Shown here piece after piece: positions 16,548 to 23,443 of a DNA stretch of 37,566 nt (its first letter is position 1; each line of letters starts with the position of its first letter). Below the pieces are notes generated by a model. The model was not told the DNA's origin. It made no database searches and was given only the letters and a program-made list of their open reading frames with translations. Origin of the DNA: an uncultured Bacilli bacterium (GTDB lineage Bacteria; Bacillota_I; Bacilli_A; RF39; UBA660); contig CAKORY010000010.1 of NCBI GenBank assembly GCA_934101795.1, positions 1 to 37,566 on the forward strand, in the 5' to 3' direction. The position numbers and the translations under genes were made by a program.

Positions 16548-16640
16548 GGAGGAATACCCAAGTCCGGTTGAAGGGATCGGTCTTGAAAACCGACAGGTCG
16601 TGAAAGCGGCGCAGGGGTTCGAATCCCTTTTCCTCCGCCA
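16548..16640 (+). tRNA. tRNA-Ser (TGA)
   Basis: A class II tRNA of 93 nt with a long variable arm. The anticodon loop CTTGAAA gives TGA. The acceptor is GGAGGAA/TTCCTCC, with G73 and encoded CCA. Confidence 0.95.
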
Positions 16641-16656
16641 ATTTAAAATTAGTTAT

Positions 16657-16734
<78 letters not shown>

Positions 16735-16736
16735 AT

Positions 16737-16813
16737 GGTTCGTTAGTGTAGAGGCCTATCACGTTTGCCTGTCACGCAAAAGATCACGGGTTCAAATCCC
16801 GTACGAACCGCCA
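16737..16813 (+). tRNA. tRNA-Asp (GTC)
   Basis: The anticodon arm TTTGC-CTGTCAC-GCAAA gives GTC. The acceptor is GGTTCGT/ACGAACC, with G73 and encoded CCA. It starts 2 nt after tRNA-fMet. Confidence 0.95.
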
Positions 16814-16817
16814 TTAT

Positions 16818-16893
<76 letters not shown>

Positions 16894-16924
16894 GAAAAAC
16901 AAAAACAAGCCTTTTGGCTTTTAC

Positions 16925-17000
16925 GCCCGATTAGCTCAGTCGGTAGAGCGCACGGCTGTTAACCGTTAGGTCGTAGGTTCGAGTCCTACATCGGGCGCCA
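16925..17000 (+). tRNA. tRNA-Asn (GTT)
   Basis: Anticodon loop CTGTTAA gives GTT. The acceptor is GCCCGAT/ATCGGGC, with G73 and encoded CCA. Last tRNA of the cluster. Confidence 0.95.
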
Positions 17001-17011
17001 TTGAAAAAATT

Positions 17012-17052
17012 AAAATATCCTGAAAAATTAAAATTTTCAAGATATTTTTTTA
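17012..17052. terminator. Bidirectional terminator after the tRNA cluster
   Basis: A long hairpin: AAAATATC + TGAAAA (17012-17026) pairs with TTTTCA + GATATTTT (17034-17048) around one mismatch, and the T run continues to 17052. It serves the tRNAs on plus and the S1-domain gene on minus. Confidence 0.8.
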
Positions 17053-17066
17053 TAACTAGCCAAAAT

Positions 17067-17411
17067 CTATTCTTCTTTCTCATATTCTCTAATTTTTTCA
17101 TCAATCCAAATAGGAAGCATCTCTTTTAAAGGTAAAAATCCTTTTCTAGTTTCTTTTATTCTATTTTTATCATCATAATTTATATAATAAATATCCTTTA
17201 TAGAAACTTTAAGATGTTTACGAGCCTCATTTACATCAAGGATTAAAACATATATTTCCTCACCAACACTAACAAACTTACTTACATCCTCAACAAAGTT
17301 ATTAGAAACTTCAGAAATATGACAAAGACCTGTAAACCCATCTTTTTCTATAAAAAAACCATAATCAGCAATGCCAGTGACTTTAACAAGTACAATATCC
17401 CCTACTTTCAT
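17067..17411 (-). CDS. S1-domain RNA-binding protein (YugI/CvfD, general stress protein 13 type)
   Basis: 114 aa. Residues 1-72 are a complete S1/OB-fold RNA-binding domain: VGDIVLVKVTGIADYGFFIE, then G-L-C-H-I-S-E-V, then V-G-E-E-I-Y-V-L-I-L-D-V and the closing H-L-K-V-S-I-K strand. A short charged tail (73-114) ends in a Glu/Lys-rich helix. The length and single S1 domain match the YugI/CvfD/GSP13 group, which associates with ribosomes and affects translation and stress adaptation in Bacillota (family knowledge). The ribosome site is GAAGGTGAAGT. It is transcribed divergently from the NifU-like gene through overlapping promoters. Confidence 0.85.
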   Translation of the reverse strand: MKVGDIVLVKVTGIADYGFFIEKDGFTGLCHISEVSNNFVEDVSKFVSVGEEIYVLILDVNEARKHLKVSIKDIYYINYDDKNRIKETRKGFLPLKEMLPIWIDEKIREYEKEE

Positions 17412-17432
17412 ACTTCACCTTCTCATGCTTTA

Positions 17433-17461
17433 AGTATAGCAAAAAAAGCTAGACAGAGCAA
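17433..17461 (-). promoter_or_regulatory. Promoter of the S1-domain gene
   Basis: Minus strand -35 TTGCTC (17456-17461), 17-bp spacer, -10 TATACT (17433-17438). It overlaps the divergent promoter at 17450-17478. Confidence 0.72.
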
Positions 17462-17478
17462 GCATTTCATTATATAAT
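17450..17478 (+). promoter_or_regulatory. Promoter of the NifU-like gene
   Basis: -35 TAGACA (17450-17455), 17-bp spacer, -10 TATAAT (17473-17478). Its -35 box directly abuts the -35 box of the opposing promoter. Confidence 0.75.
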
Positions 17479-17495
17479 ACTTTTGGTGAACCAAA

Positions 17496-17735
17496 ATGAA
17501 TAAAGAAGAATTAACTGATAAAATTAAAAAAATGGTCGAAGAACTAAGACCATATTTAAACATGGATGGCGGCGACATAGAATTTATAAAATATGAAGAC
17601 AATTACTTATATGTTAAATTAACCGGAGCATGTCAAAGTTGCATGTTTCAAGATAACACCTTAAATGAAGGAGTACTTTCTTTCTTCCAAGCACAGCTTC
17701 CAGAACTTGAAGGTGTTATTAATGTTGATTTATAA
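17496..17735 (+). CDS. yutI-like: NifU C-terminal-domain-like iron-sulfur scaffold/carrier (YutI type)
   Basis: 79 aa, a single Nfu domain: I-x-x-x-V-x-x-x-L-R-P-Y-L-N-M-D-G-G-D-I-E-F, then V-K-L-T-G-A-C-Q-S-C-M. The C-x-x-C pair (C48 and C51 in GACQSCM) holds a [4Fe-4S] cluster between two subunits for delivery to apoproteins. Small stand-alone Nfu proteins such as Bacillus YutI have this length. The ribosome site is GGTGAA. The 3' end overlaps the convergent yutH-like gene by 17 bp, and yutI and yutH are also close in Bacillus subtilis. Confidence 0.9.
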   Translation: MNKEELTDKIKKMVEELRPYLNMDGGDIEFIKYEDNYLYVKLTGACQSCMFQDNTLNEGVLSFFQAQLPELEGVINVDL

Positions 17736-18645
17736 TCCATTCAACCTTATCTATTTTAGCATATTTAGAAATTTCTAAGTATGCTTTTTTTAAGAATTCC
17801 TCATAACTATCACACTTTTTTATAATATTAACTAACTCTTCTTCATCGCCATTTTTATTCATAACACTTTCATATACATCAAAATAATAAGTTGGATATA
17901 AAAGTCTAGCATAAAGCATTTGATATTCATACAAACTTAAATGTCTAATTTTTAGATAACTAGATAATTCATCTAAGCAAAAACCAACATCTTTCTTAAA
18001 AAACATAGCTTTTAAATACTCTGCTATATCTCTAACCTCTAAATCAAACACAAAAGAAAGCGGATTTAAATAATTAAGTTTATAATTTGGATAAAATACT
18101 CTTCGATGAGATAAAACAATTCGGTAAGTATCTCTTCCATATTTCATATTGGTATTATTTACATAACTAATAGCATTTTCAGCCATCCCAATATAATAAC
18201 TAAAAGAATTTTTAACAACATCTTTTTCTATAGAAAGTTCCCTTACTTGATATTCAAAATAATCTATCTTTTCACTCCATAAAGTACCCCAATTATTACG
18301 ATATAAATTTGATTTATTATTATTAAGAACTAATTTTTCACTAATTTTAACCATATCAAATATATCATATTCTTCACTTAAATTACTAACAGCAAAAAGT
18401 ATATAATTATACTCACCTACTTTTGTTAAAAAACTATTATTTCTATTTATTAGTATTTTATGAACATTAATACCTTTTTTAATCATTTCATTACTAACAT
18501 TAATGATATCTTCAAGTTCTTCAATCCCACGATTATAAAACACAAAAAAGTAATCTTGATTTTCTTGTTTTATATGATATTTACCATCAAGCTCTTCAAT
18601 ATTTTCTATATCTAGTCCATAATAATATTCGAGTGTCTCTTTCAT
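17719..18645 (-). CDS. yutH-like: YutH/CotS-like spore coat protein with kinase-like fold
   Basis: 308 aa. No catalytic kinase motif is obvious, but the pattern fits the YutH/CotS spore-coat group: an N-terminal beta-rich kinase-like lobe, then the G-T-L-W-S-E-K-I-D-Y-F-E-Y-Q-V segment (about 119-133), then S-Y-Y-I-G-M-A-E-N-A-I-S-Y. These proteins are derived from aminoglycoside-phosphotransferase/choline-kinase folds and take part in spore-coat assembly or germination. The context (yutI on one side, yutD and yunB on the other) supports this. No ribosome site is seen. A TATAAT box stands exactly 5 nt before the ATG, so the message may be leaderless or the -10 fortuitous. Confidence 0.65.
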   Translation of the reverse strand: MKETLEYYYGLDIENIEELDGKYHIKQENQDYFFVFYNRGIEELEDIINVSNEMIKKGINVHKILINRNNSFLTKVGEYNYILFAVSNLSEEYDIFDMVKISEKLVLNNNKSNLYRNNWGTLWSEKIDYFEYQVRELSIEKDVVKNSFSYYIGMAENAISYVNNTNMKYGRDTYRIVLSHRRVFYPNYKLNYLNPLSFVFDLEVRDIAEYLKAMFFKKDVGFCLDELSSYLKIRHLSLYEYQMLYARLLYPTYYFDVYESVMNKNGDEEELVNIIKKCDSYEEFLKKAYLEISKYAKIDKVEWIINQH

Positions 18646-18657
18646 ACTAAATTATAT

Positions 18658-18684
18658 AAAAAAAATAGGCTTTTAGACCTATTT
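18658..18684 (-). terminator. Terminator of the Pro-rich protein gene
   Basis: The minus strand reads AAATAGG, an 8-nt loop and CCTATTT followed by a T run (arms 18678-18684 and 18663-18669). It lies between the stop at 18679 and the yutH-like start. Confidence 0.75.
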
Positions 18685-19404
18685 ATTATTAAATTTAGCC
18701 ACTAATGCATCAAACATGTTTTCACAAGCTTTTAAAAATGCTTCTTTGTCAGCAGTAAAATCAACTGGTATATCATTTACTGGTTCTGGAATTGGTTCAA
18801 CACTAGGCATTGGTGTTACTTCAACTTCCGGCATAACTGGAGCAACTGTTTGACTTTCTACTGGTGCACTTGGCATAACAGGTGCACTTGGAGCAGGATT
18901 AACATTTTGCATTTCCACTGGTTTTACTACTTCACTTTGCATCGGAGTAACTTCTGGTGTTACAGGTCCAGCCATAGGTGTTACTTCTGGTGCACTCATA
19001 ACTTCTTGATGAGCCGGAGCTACTTCAACTTGTGGTGTTGGCATAACATTTTCCAAAACTACAGGTTTATAATTATTTTTTAAAGCTTCAAAAGATGCAA
19101 CAGGAAGTGTTAGTTGTTTAAAGAACATATCTTCAGCATTAATTGCTTCAGGTACACTAATATAATCAACTTGATTTCCAGAAATAATTAATCTTAAAGC
19201 TTCTTTTACAGCATTCCATTCACTATCTGGAATTAAACTAAGTGTATTATTAACAAGCTTAGAAACCAAAATTATTGGAAGTCCCATTGTTCCATTCATT
19301 TCATTATCAACAACAACATATTCTCCAGTTCCATTTTTAAAAGCAGTAACAAGTGGTTTTTCTAAAACTCCACCAGACATAGTATTTATTTTTAATTTTT
19401 CCAT
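18679..19404 (-). CDS. Hypothetical protein with a Pro/Val/Glu-rich repeat linker
   Basis: 241 aa from ATG at 19404 (MEKLKINTMSGG), which is well spaced from GAAGGGA. Another ATG 9 nt upstream is too close to that site. Residues about 1-120 form a folded domain with no recognised family (G-E-Y-V-V-V-D-N-E-M-N-G-T-M-G-L-P near 28-44). Residues about 120-205 are low complexity with recurrent 'APEVTPM', 'PxAPVMP' and 'VEVTPMP' units, an extended linker. Residues about 206-241 form a short helical C-terminal segment (D-K-E-A-F-L-K-A-C-E-N-M-F-D-A-L). It is cytoplasmic, with no signal or membrane segment. The layout (two small domains on a flexible arm) suggests a tether or scaffold, but the function is unknown. 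Confidence 0.65.
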   Translation of the reverse strand: MEKLKINTMSGGVLEKPLVTAFKNGTGEYVVVDNEMNGTMGLPIILVSKLVNNTLSLIPDSEWNAVKEALRLIISGNQVDYISVPEAINAEDMFFKQLTLPVASFEALKNNYKPVVLENVMPTPQVEVAPAHQEVMSAPEVTPMAGPVTPEVTPMQSEVVKPVEMQNVNPAPSAPVMPSAPVESQTVAPVMPEVEVTPMPSVEPIPEPVNDIPVDFTADKEAFLKACENMFDALVAKFNNK

Positions 19405-19445
19405 TTTTTTCATTCCCTTCTTTATTCTCTTTAAATTATACCAAA

Positions 19446-19721
19446 TTATTTTTTAATTTTCAATATAAAATATTTACAACCATAAGCACAATACTTTTCA
19501 ATATAATCATCAACCTTTTGAATATCATTTACTGGTTTAAAATATTTATTATTTTTATCATTAAAACCTTTAAGTCTTACTTTACCATATGCATAATCCC
19601 CTAAAATATAATCAAAACTATCATAATAATCAGTTATTTTTCCTTCCAAATCACTTATATCCAAAGCATCCTTTTCATTTTTAATAACTTCATATTTTTT
19701 ATTATCAATAATAACTTCCAT
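19446..19721 (-). CDS. yutD-like: YutD-like protein (DUF1027 family)
   Basis: 91 aa. It matches the YutD pattern throughout: Y-E-V-I-K-N-x-K-D-A-L-D (residues 9-20), Y-D-S-F-D-Y-I-L-G-D-Y-A-Y-G-K-V-R-L-K-G-F (about 34-54), and the C-terminal Y-C-A-Y-G-C-K-Y-F-I-L-K with two conserved cysteines (about 78-89). The biochemical function is not established. In Bacillus it lies in the same yut/yun neighbourhood as yutH and yunB. It starts 9 nt after the stop of the preceding tail-anchored gene. Confidence 0.85.
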   Translation of the reverse strand: MEVIIDNKKYEVIKNEKDALDISDLEGKITDYYDSFDYILGDYAYGKVRLKGFNDKNNKYFKPVNDIQKVDDYIEKYCAYGCKYFILKIKK

Positions 19722-19730
19722 AAAACCTCC

Positions 19731-20558
19731 CTAAATAACCATAAACACAAAAATTCCCAAAATCATTAAAACAGTACAAATAACACTAATAACCAAAAGT
19801 ATATCAACATACCCATTACCACTCGTAACTTTATTATTTTCTCTTTCTATAGCTTCAATAGCTTTATCAAGTAAATATTCTTTATTAATAGCATTTTCCC
19901 TAATTTTAAAATAATCATAAACTTGCGAATTAACTTTATCAACATCACTACTATCCATATTTTTAATATCATCAAAACTATAATTAAGTAGTTCATAAGC
20001 TTTTACATTTAAATAATGTTTTTCTTTAGGTAAAATGACTTTAACATTATTTTTCATTTGCACCTTAAAATATCTATCTATTTCTAAAACATCACTAGCT
20101 TGTAAAAAATTATATGAAACTCTCAAAGGATTTTTAGAATATGGTGTATAAAGTAAATCATAAAATTCGATTACCTCAGCATCAGTTAAGTAAAAATTCA
20201 ATTTTTTCTTTATTAACATGTCCACAAGTTCTTTTTGAATAATAATAAAGTATGGATTTTTATTCTTAACACTTCTTTTTTCATTTTCCTTTTCAAAATC
20301 TAAAAATAATTGCAAATTTGATAAAAACACTTCAACATCAGTTTTACTATAACCAAATTTACTTAAATTATCTTTTAAAAGATCTTCATCATCCATAACT
20401 TTAGGGTTAAGAGTATCAAGTTCACTATAAATGGATATAAGGCTTCTTAAAACCACAACTAAGAAAGAGTTATATGTAACTCCTTGAATGTTATCACTAC
20501 TCTTTAAATAGTCATCAATTGCCTTAGTAAATGCTTCATTAATAAACACTTTATCCAC
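19731..20558 (-). CDS. Tail-anchored hypothetical protein
   Basis: 275 aa from GTG at 20558 behind AGGGTGAAG. The body is predicted helical and cytoplasmic (repeated charged helices such as E-K-E-N-E-K-R-S-V-K-N-K), and a single membrane helix occupies the extreme C-terminus (about 252-275, I-L-L-V-I-S-V-I-C-T-V-L-M-I-L-G-I-F-V-F). That makes it a tail-anchored protein facing the cytoplasm. No known domain is recognised. It lies between yutD and yunB with tight spacing and is likely in the same operon. Confidence 0.7.
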   Translation of the reverse strand: MDKVFINEAFTKAIDDYLKSSDNIQGVTYNSFLVVVLRSLISIYSELDTLNPKVMDDEDLLKDNLSKFGYSKTDVEVFLSNLQLFLDFEKENEKRSVKNKNPYFIIIQKELVDMLIKKKLNFYLTDAEVIEFYDLLYTPYSKNPLRVSYNFLQASDVLEIDRYFKVQMKNNVKVILPKEKHYLNVKAYELLNYSFDDIKNMDSSDVDKVNSQVYDYFKIRENAINKEYLLDKAIEAIERENNKVTSGNGYVDILLVISVICTVLMILGIFVFMVI

Positions 20559-20594
20559 TATATCTTCACCCTATAATAAATTATAACACACATT

Positions 20595-21320
20595 TTATTC
20601 AATTGGAATAGAAAAATTACGACTTTGGTTCTGAATTAATCCACCATAAACTTCAGGAACTCTTCCATTAATGACAGATGATGCTACCAAAACATCATAA
20701 TCAATTTTATTAGTTTTCTCACTTACTGGACTTATCAAATCAGTTTTAAGCTCAATAGTAACATAAATTTCCACTAAAGCATTATTAATACCATAATCAG
20801 TAATTTTTGTTTTAATATTTGTAAGAATAGAACCAACAAAATTAACTGGAACATAAACACTAGGACCTAAATTAGAAAGAAAAACACTTGTACTTCCAAC
20901 AAAAAATGGCATTTTGAGAGCTATTCCTTTACCACCAGAAACAATATTTTTAGCCCTTACACCTTTATTTCCGTTTTCCAAATCGCTAATCGCCGTTTCT
21001 AGTTCTTGTGTCACAACCTCAAGTGCATAATAAGCTTGGTCCATATCATAAGAAACATAAAGTATTTCCCCATCTTTATTTTTATTAATCACAATAATAT
21101 CTTTCATAACATCATCCTTTAATAAATCATAATTAATATTATTACTTAAAAAGCCTTCCATAAATTCATTAAGTTTTATAAACGCTACATCTATTAATTT
21201 ATCACTTGTAATTTTACTATATAAATTAAAAAGAATACATGTAAAAAAAAATATCAAAGCTACCACTACACATATAACTTTAGATATTTTTAAATTTTTC
21301 CTTTTCTTAAATCTTTTCAT
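20595..21320 (-). CDS. yunB: Sporulation protein YunB
   Basis: 241 aa. One N-terminal membrane anchor (about 12-35) follows a lysine/arginine-rich start. The remainder carries the YunB pattern: S-T-S-V-F-L-S-N-L-G-P-S-V-Y-V-P-V-N-F-V-G-S (about 143-164), then K-T-K-I-T-D-Y-G-I-N-N-A-L-V-E-I-Y-V (about 170-187) and the terminal I-N-G-R-V-P-E-V-Y-G-G. Family role: a sporulation membrane protein made in the mother cell in Bacillus. No ribosome site is visible. CATATTAT (matching the sigma-E-type -10 pattern CATAnnnT) ends 5 nt before the ATG. Confidence 0.88.
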   Translation of the reverse strand: MKRFKKRKNLKISKVICVVVALIFFFTCILFNLYSKITSDKLIDVAFIKLNEFMEGFLSNNINYDLLKDDVMKDIIVINKNKDGEILYVSYDMDQAYYALEVVTQELETAISDLENGNKGVRAKNIVSGGKGIALKMPFFVGSTSVFLSNLGPSVYVPVNFVGSILTNIKTKITDYGINNALVEIYVTIELKTDLISPVSEKTNKIDYDVLVASSVINGRVPEVYGGLIQNQSRNFSIPIE

Positions 21321-21334
21321 ATTAAATAATATGA

Positions 21335-22147
21335 TTACATAAATGATTTTATAAATAAAAATAAACCTACTAAGAACACAATTATTACCAAAACAATTAA
21401 TATTTTAATACCCAACCCAACTTTATCATCTTCAACAAAGTCATTTTCATCTTCAAAATCTTTTTTCTTAAACAAATCATTCGTATAAAATGAATTATCC
21501 AATGTTTCTTTTTTACTTTCCTCTTTATTTAAATTTTCTTTCTCTTTTTCTTTTATTTCCGTAATCGTTGTAACACTAGTTTCCATACTTTCATAAACTT
21601 GTGTATCATCATCCCCCTTTAAATCAGTCAAAATATCTAGAGGGTCAACATCTTTTTCTTCTTTTTTCTTTGCTTCATTAATTGTAATAGTATTAATCAA
21701 ATTCATTAAATTTTCTTCTGGATTAAGACTTTTTTCTTCCTTTTCTTCTGCTTCTTCAATATTCAAATTATTTAAAATATCATACTGAGTATTTCTAAGT
21801 TTCTTAGCCCTAACCTCATCATAAGTTTCAACCTTTTCATCCTTTGCTTTTTCTAAAACTTTAGTTAAATCATATTCTTTAGTATCATCTTTATCAAGTC
21901 TACTAACCTCTTCTCTAGGTTCAACACGAATACTTCTTCTCTGAGGTCTATCATTATATCTTTTATCTAGAATTTTTTTTATTTGTTCAACATCAATTTC
22001 TCTTTCTTGATTACCAATCACCGTAGCATTACTATGCACATTAAAATTATCAAGTTCACTATCATTAATTTGCTTATAAAGCTCACTATTTTTAGATACT
22101 CTTGACATTCTATCACTTTCATTATATTTATTAATTCTTGTGTCCAT
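21335..22147 (-). CDS. Highly charged tail-anchored hypothetical protein
   Basis: 270 aa from ATG at 22147 (MDTRINKYNESDRMSR), 8 nt after AGAGG. An in-frame ATG 21 nt upstream precedes the ribosome site and is rejected. Residues 1-240 are very rich in Glu, Lys, Asp and Asn, with probable coiled-coil or disordered stretches (E-E-A-E-E-K-E-E-K and E-I-K-E-K-E-K-E-N). One membrane helix ends the protein (about 247-268, L-G-I-K-I-L-I-V-L-V-I-I-V-F-L-V-G-L-F). It is the first gene of the run 22147 to 18679 or beyond, behind its own promoter. The function is unknown. The topology resembles the other tail-anchored gene two positions downstream, though I see no sequence similarity. Confidence 0.7.
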   Translation of the reverse strand: MDTRINKYNESDRMSRVSKNSELYKQINDSELDNFNVHSNATVIGNQEREIDVEQIKKILDKRYNDRPQRRSIRVEPREEVSRLDKDDTKEYDLTKVLEKAKDEKVETYDEVRAKKLRNTQYDILNNLNIEEAEEKEEKSLNPEENLMNLINTITINEAKKKEEKDVDPLDILTDLKGDDDTQVYESMETSVTTITEIKEKEKENLNKEESKKETLDNSFYTNDLFKKKDFEDENDFVEDDKVGLGIKILIVLVIIVFLVGLFLFIKSFM

Positions 22148-22171
22148 ATGCACTACCTCTATAATCATAAT

Positions 22172-22200
22172 ATCATATTTAAATATTTTTTTAAAGGCAA
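22172..22200 (-). promoter_or_regulatory. Promoter of the yunB/yutD operon
   Basis: Minus strand -35 TTGCCT (22195-22200), 17-bp spacer, -10 TATGAT (22172-22177). Confidence 0.72.
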
Positions 22201-22203
22201 TAA

Positions 22204-22232
22204 TTGATTTTTTTAAAACTTTTTATTATAAT
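22204..22232 (+). promoter_or_regulatory. Promoter of the ferredoxin gene
   Basis: -35 TTGATT (22204-22209), 17-bp spacer, -10 TATAAT (22227-22232), back to back with the divergent operon promoter, 3 bp apart. Confidence 0.82.
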
Positions 22233-22248
22233 TAAAAAAGGAGGATAT

Positions 22249-22437
22249 ATGGAAAAGTTAAACGTAAATGAAAATTGCATAGGCTGTGGAATGTGCATAG
22301 CAATTGACCCAGAACACTTTGAAATAGTTGATGGTCTATCTAAAGCTACAAACAGTGATAATTTAGATAGCAAAGATTTAGAAAATGCTATAGAATCTTG
22401 CCCAGTTGCTGCCATCGAAAAAACTGAAGATAATTAA
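22249..22437 (+). CDS. Small [4Fe-4S] ferredoxin
   Basis: 62 aa from ATG at 22249, 5 nt after AAAGGAGG. An in-frame extension upstream overlaps the promoter and is rejected. The cluster ligands are C-I-G-C-G-M-C near residues 10-16 and a distant C-P (ESCPVAAI near 53), so it carries one [4Fe-4S] cluster (no second CxxCxxC set). This matches the small Bacillus Fer-type ferredoxins that act as low-potential electron carriers. It is monocistronic, with a strong promoter and a terminator that also serves rluB. Confidence 0.93.
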   Translation: MEKLNVNENCIGCGMCIAIDPEHFEIVDGLSKATNSDNLDSKDLENAIESCPVAAIEKTEDN

Positions 22438-22470
22438 AAAATGCTAAGTAATCAAACTTAACATTTTTTT
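22436..22470. terminator. Bidirectional terminator between ferredoxin and rluB
   Basis: AAAAAATG-C-TAAGT (22436-22449) pairs with ACTTA-A-CATTTTTT (22456-22469) around one mismatch, with T runs on both sides. It overlaps the ends of both convergent genes. Confidence 0.82.
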
Positions 22471-23177
22471 AATGCATATAATTTTTTTATTTCTTTTATA
22501 CTAAGTTGTCTGTATTCTCCAGATTTAAGACCATCTAAAGTTAAAAAAGCATAACCTACTCTAGATAGTTTCATTACATCAATATGCATACTTTCAAATA
22601 TTCTTTTTACTATATGGTTTCTCCCTTCCACAATAGTAAGTTCTATAATTGATGTATTTTTTTCATTATCTTTTTTTCTGACTTTAAATCTTTTTATTTC
22701 AACTTTTCTATTATCAATAACAATACCTTTTTTTAACTTATTTATATCATCTTTATCAAGTATTTTATTAAGTTTAGCAACATATGTTTTTTCCACTTCA
22801 TAACTTGGATGCATAAGCATATTAGCAAAATCACCATCATTAGTTAAAATGATTAAACCAGTTGTATCGTAATCAAGTCTACCTACTGGATATATTCTAG
22901 CATCAGTATTAATTAAATCAGTAACAGTTATTCTTCCTTCTTTGTCAGTAACACTACTTATTACTTGTCTAGGTTTATTAAGTAAATAATATTCATGTTT
23001 TACATCTTTATTAATTATTACTCCATCAATACTTATAATATCATTTGCTTCGACTTTAGTACCAAGTTCAGTTATTACTTTACCATTAACTAAAACTTTT
23101 CCATGTCTAATTAAATCTTCAGCTTTTCTTCTAGATGCATACCCATAAGACGCTATAACTTTTTGTAATCTTTCCAT
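22458..23177 (-). CDS. rluB: Ribosomal large subunit pseudouridine synthase B-type
   Basis: 239 aa from ATG at 23177 (MERLQKVIASYG), 7 nt after GAAGGAGA. An ATG 15 nt upstream lies ahead of the ribosome site. An N-terminal S4 RNA-binding domain (1-60: S-R-R-K-A-E-D-L-I-R-H-G-K-V-L-V-N-G) is followed by the RsuA/RluB/E/F catalytic domain, with the active-site motif Y-P-V-G-R-L-D-Y-D-T-T-G-L-I-I-L-T-N-D-G-D (about 90-110, catalytic Asp in GRLD) and the E-G-R-N-H-I-V-K-R-I-F segment. It modifies uridine in helix 89 of 23S rRNA. The spmB-rluB order is the classical Bacillus one, here interrupted by an RNA element. Confidence 0.93.
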   Translation of the reverse strand: MERLQKVIASYGYASRRKAEDLIRHGKVLVNGKVITELGTKVEANDIISIDGVIINKDVKHEYYLLNKPRQVISSVTDKEGRITVTDLINTDARIYPVGRLDYDTTGLIILTNDGDFANMLMHPSYEVEKTYVAKLNKILDKDDINKLKKGIVIDNRKVEIKRFKVRKKDNEKNTSIIELTIVEGRNHIVKRIFESMHIDVMKLSRVGYAFLTLDGLKSGEYRQLSIKEIKKLYALKKC

Positions 23178-23226
23178 ATTGGTCTCCTTCAAATAGAATT
23201 ATACCATTTTTTTACTTAAAATAAAA

Positions 23227-23263
23227 GAAAAAAGTAGCTTTCCTCATTAAAAGAAAACTACTT
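23227..23263 (-). terminator. Terminator of the spmB-rluB intergenic RNA
   Basis: The minus strand reads AAGTAG, then an inner TTTC/GAAA stem around one mismatch, then CTACTT followed by T (arms 23258-23263 and 23232-23237). It lies 50 nt before the rluB start, so it could end a small RNA or attenuate rluB. Confidence 0.8.
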
Positions 23264-23380
23264 AAATACTACATTAGGTTTGGACTGTGGTTTGAGGGCA
23301 GCCTGTGTCGGTTTACTGGATATTAATGTCCACCAGTTTGGATTAATTAAGGCCTCTAGCACTAACAGCATTACCTGTCA
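23227..23380 (-). ncRNA. Candidate structured small RNA or rluB leader
   Basis: The 251-bp gap between spmB and rluB has no coding capacity but is noticeably less AT-rich than its surroundings. It has its own promoter and ends in an intrinsic terminator, giving a transcript of about 150 nt. Pairings I can see by eye are AGGT with ACCT (23364-23367 with about 23276-23279), an ACTGG/CCAGT hairpin and a competing ATTAATCC/GG-(AC)-ATTAAT stem in the middle, and a possible outer TACATT/AATGTA helix. No known riboswitch consensus (TPP, SAM, FMN, purine, glycine, c-di-GMP, T-box), SRP RNA, tmRNA or RNase P motif was recognised. 6S RNA or an attenuator for rluB remain open. Confidence 0.55.
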
Positions 23381-23385
23381 ATATA

Positions 23386-23414
23386 AATGTACCACAAGTT
23401 CACACAATTATCAA
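23386..23414 (-). promoter_or_regulatory. Promoter of the intergenic RNA
   Basis: Minus strand -35 TTGATA (23409-23414), 17-bp spacer, extended -10 TG-G-TACATT (hexamer 23386-23391). It lies downstream of the spmB stop, so the RNA (and possibly rluB) is expressed independently of the sporulation genes. Confidence 0.68.
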
Positions 23415-23443
23415 TGACTTTTAGCAATATTTTTTAACAACTT

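Noticed and set aside
16906..16922. AAGCC-TTTT-GGCTT hairpin between tRNA-Phe and tRNA-Asn
   Set aside because: It has only 5 bp and a short T run; more likely a processing or chance hairpin than a terminator within the tRNA operon.
18780..19045. Repetitive segment as a possible CRISPR or DNA repeat
   Set aside because: The repeats are degenerate codons of a Pro/Glu/Val-rich protein linker, with no constant repeat and spacer pattern. No CRISPR array was seen anywhere in the window.
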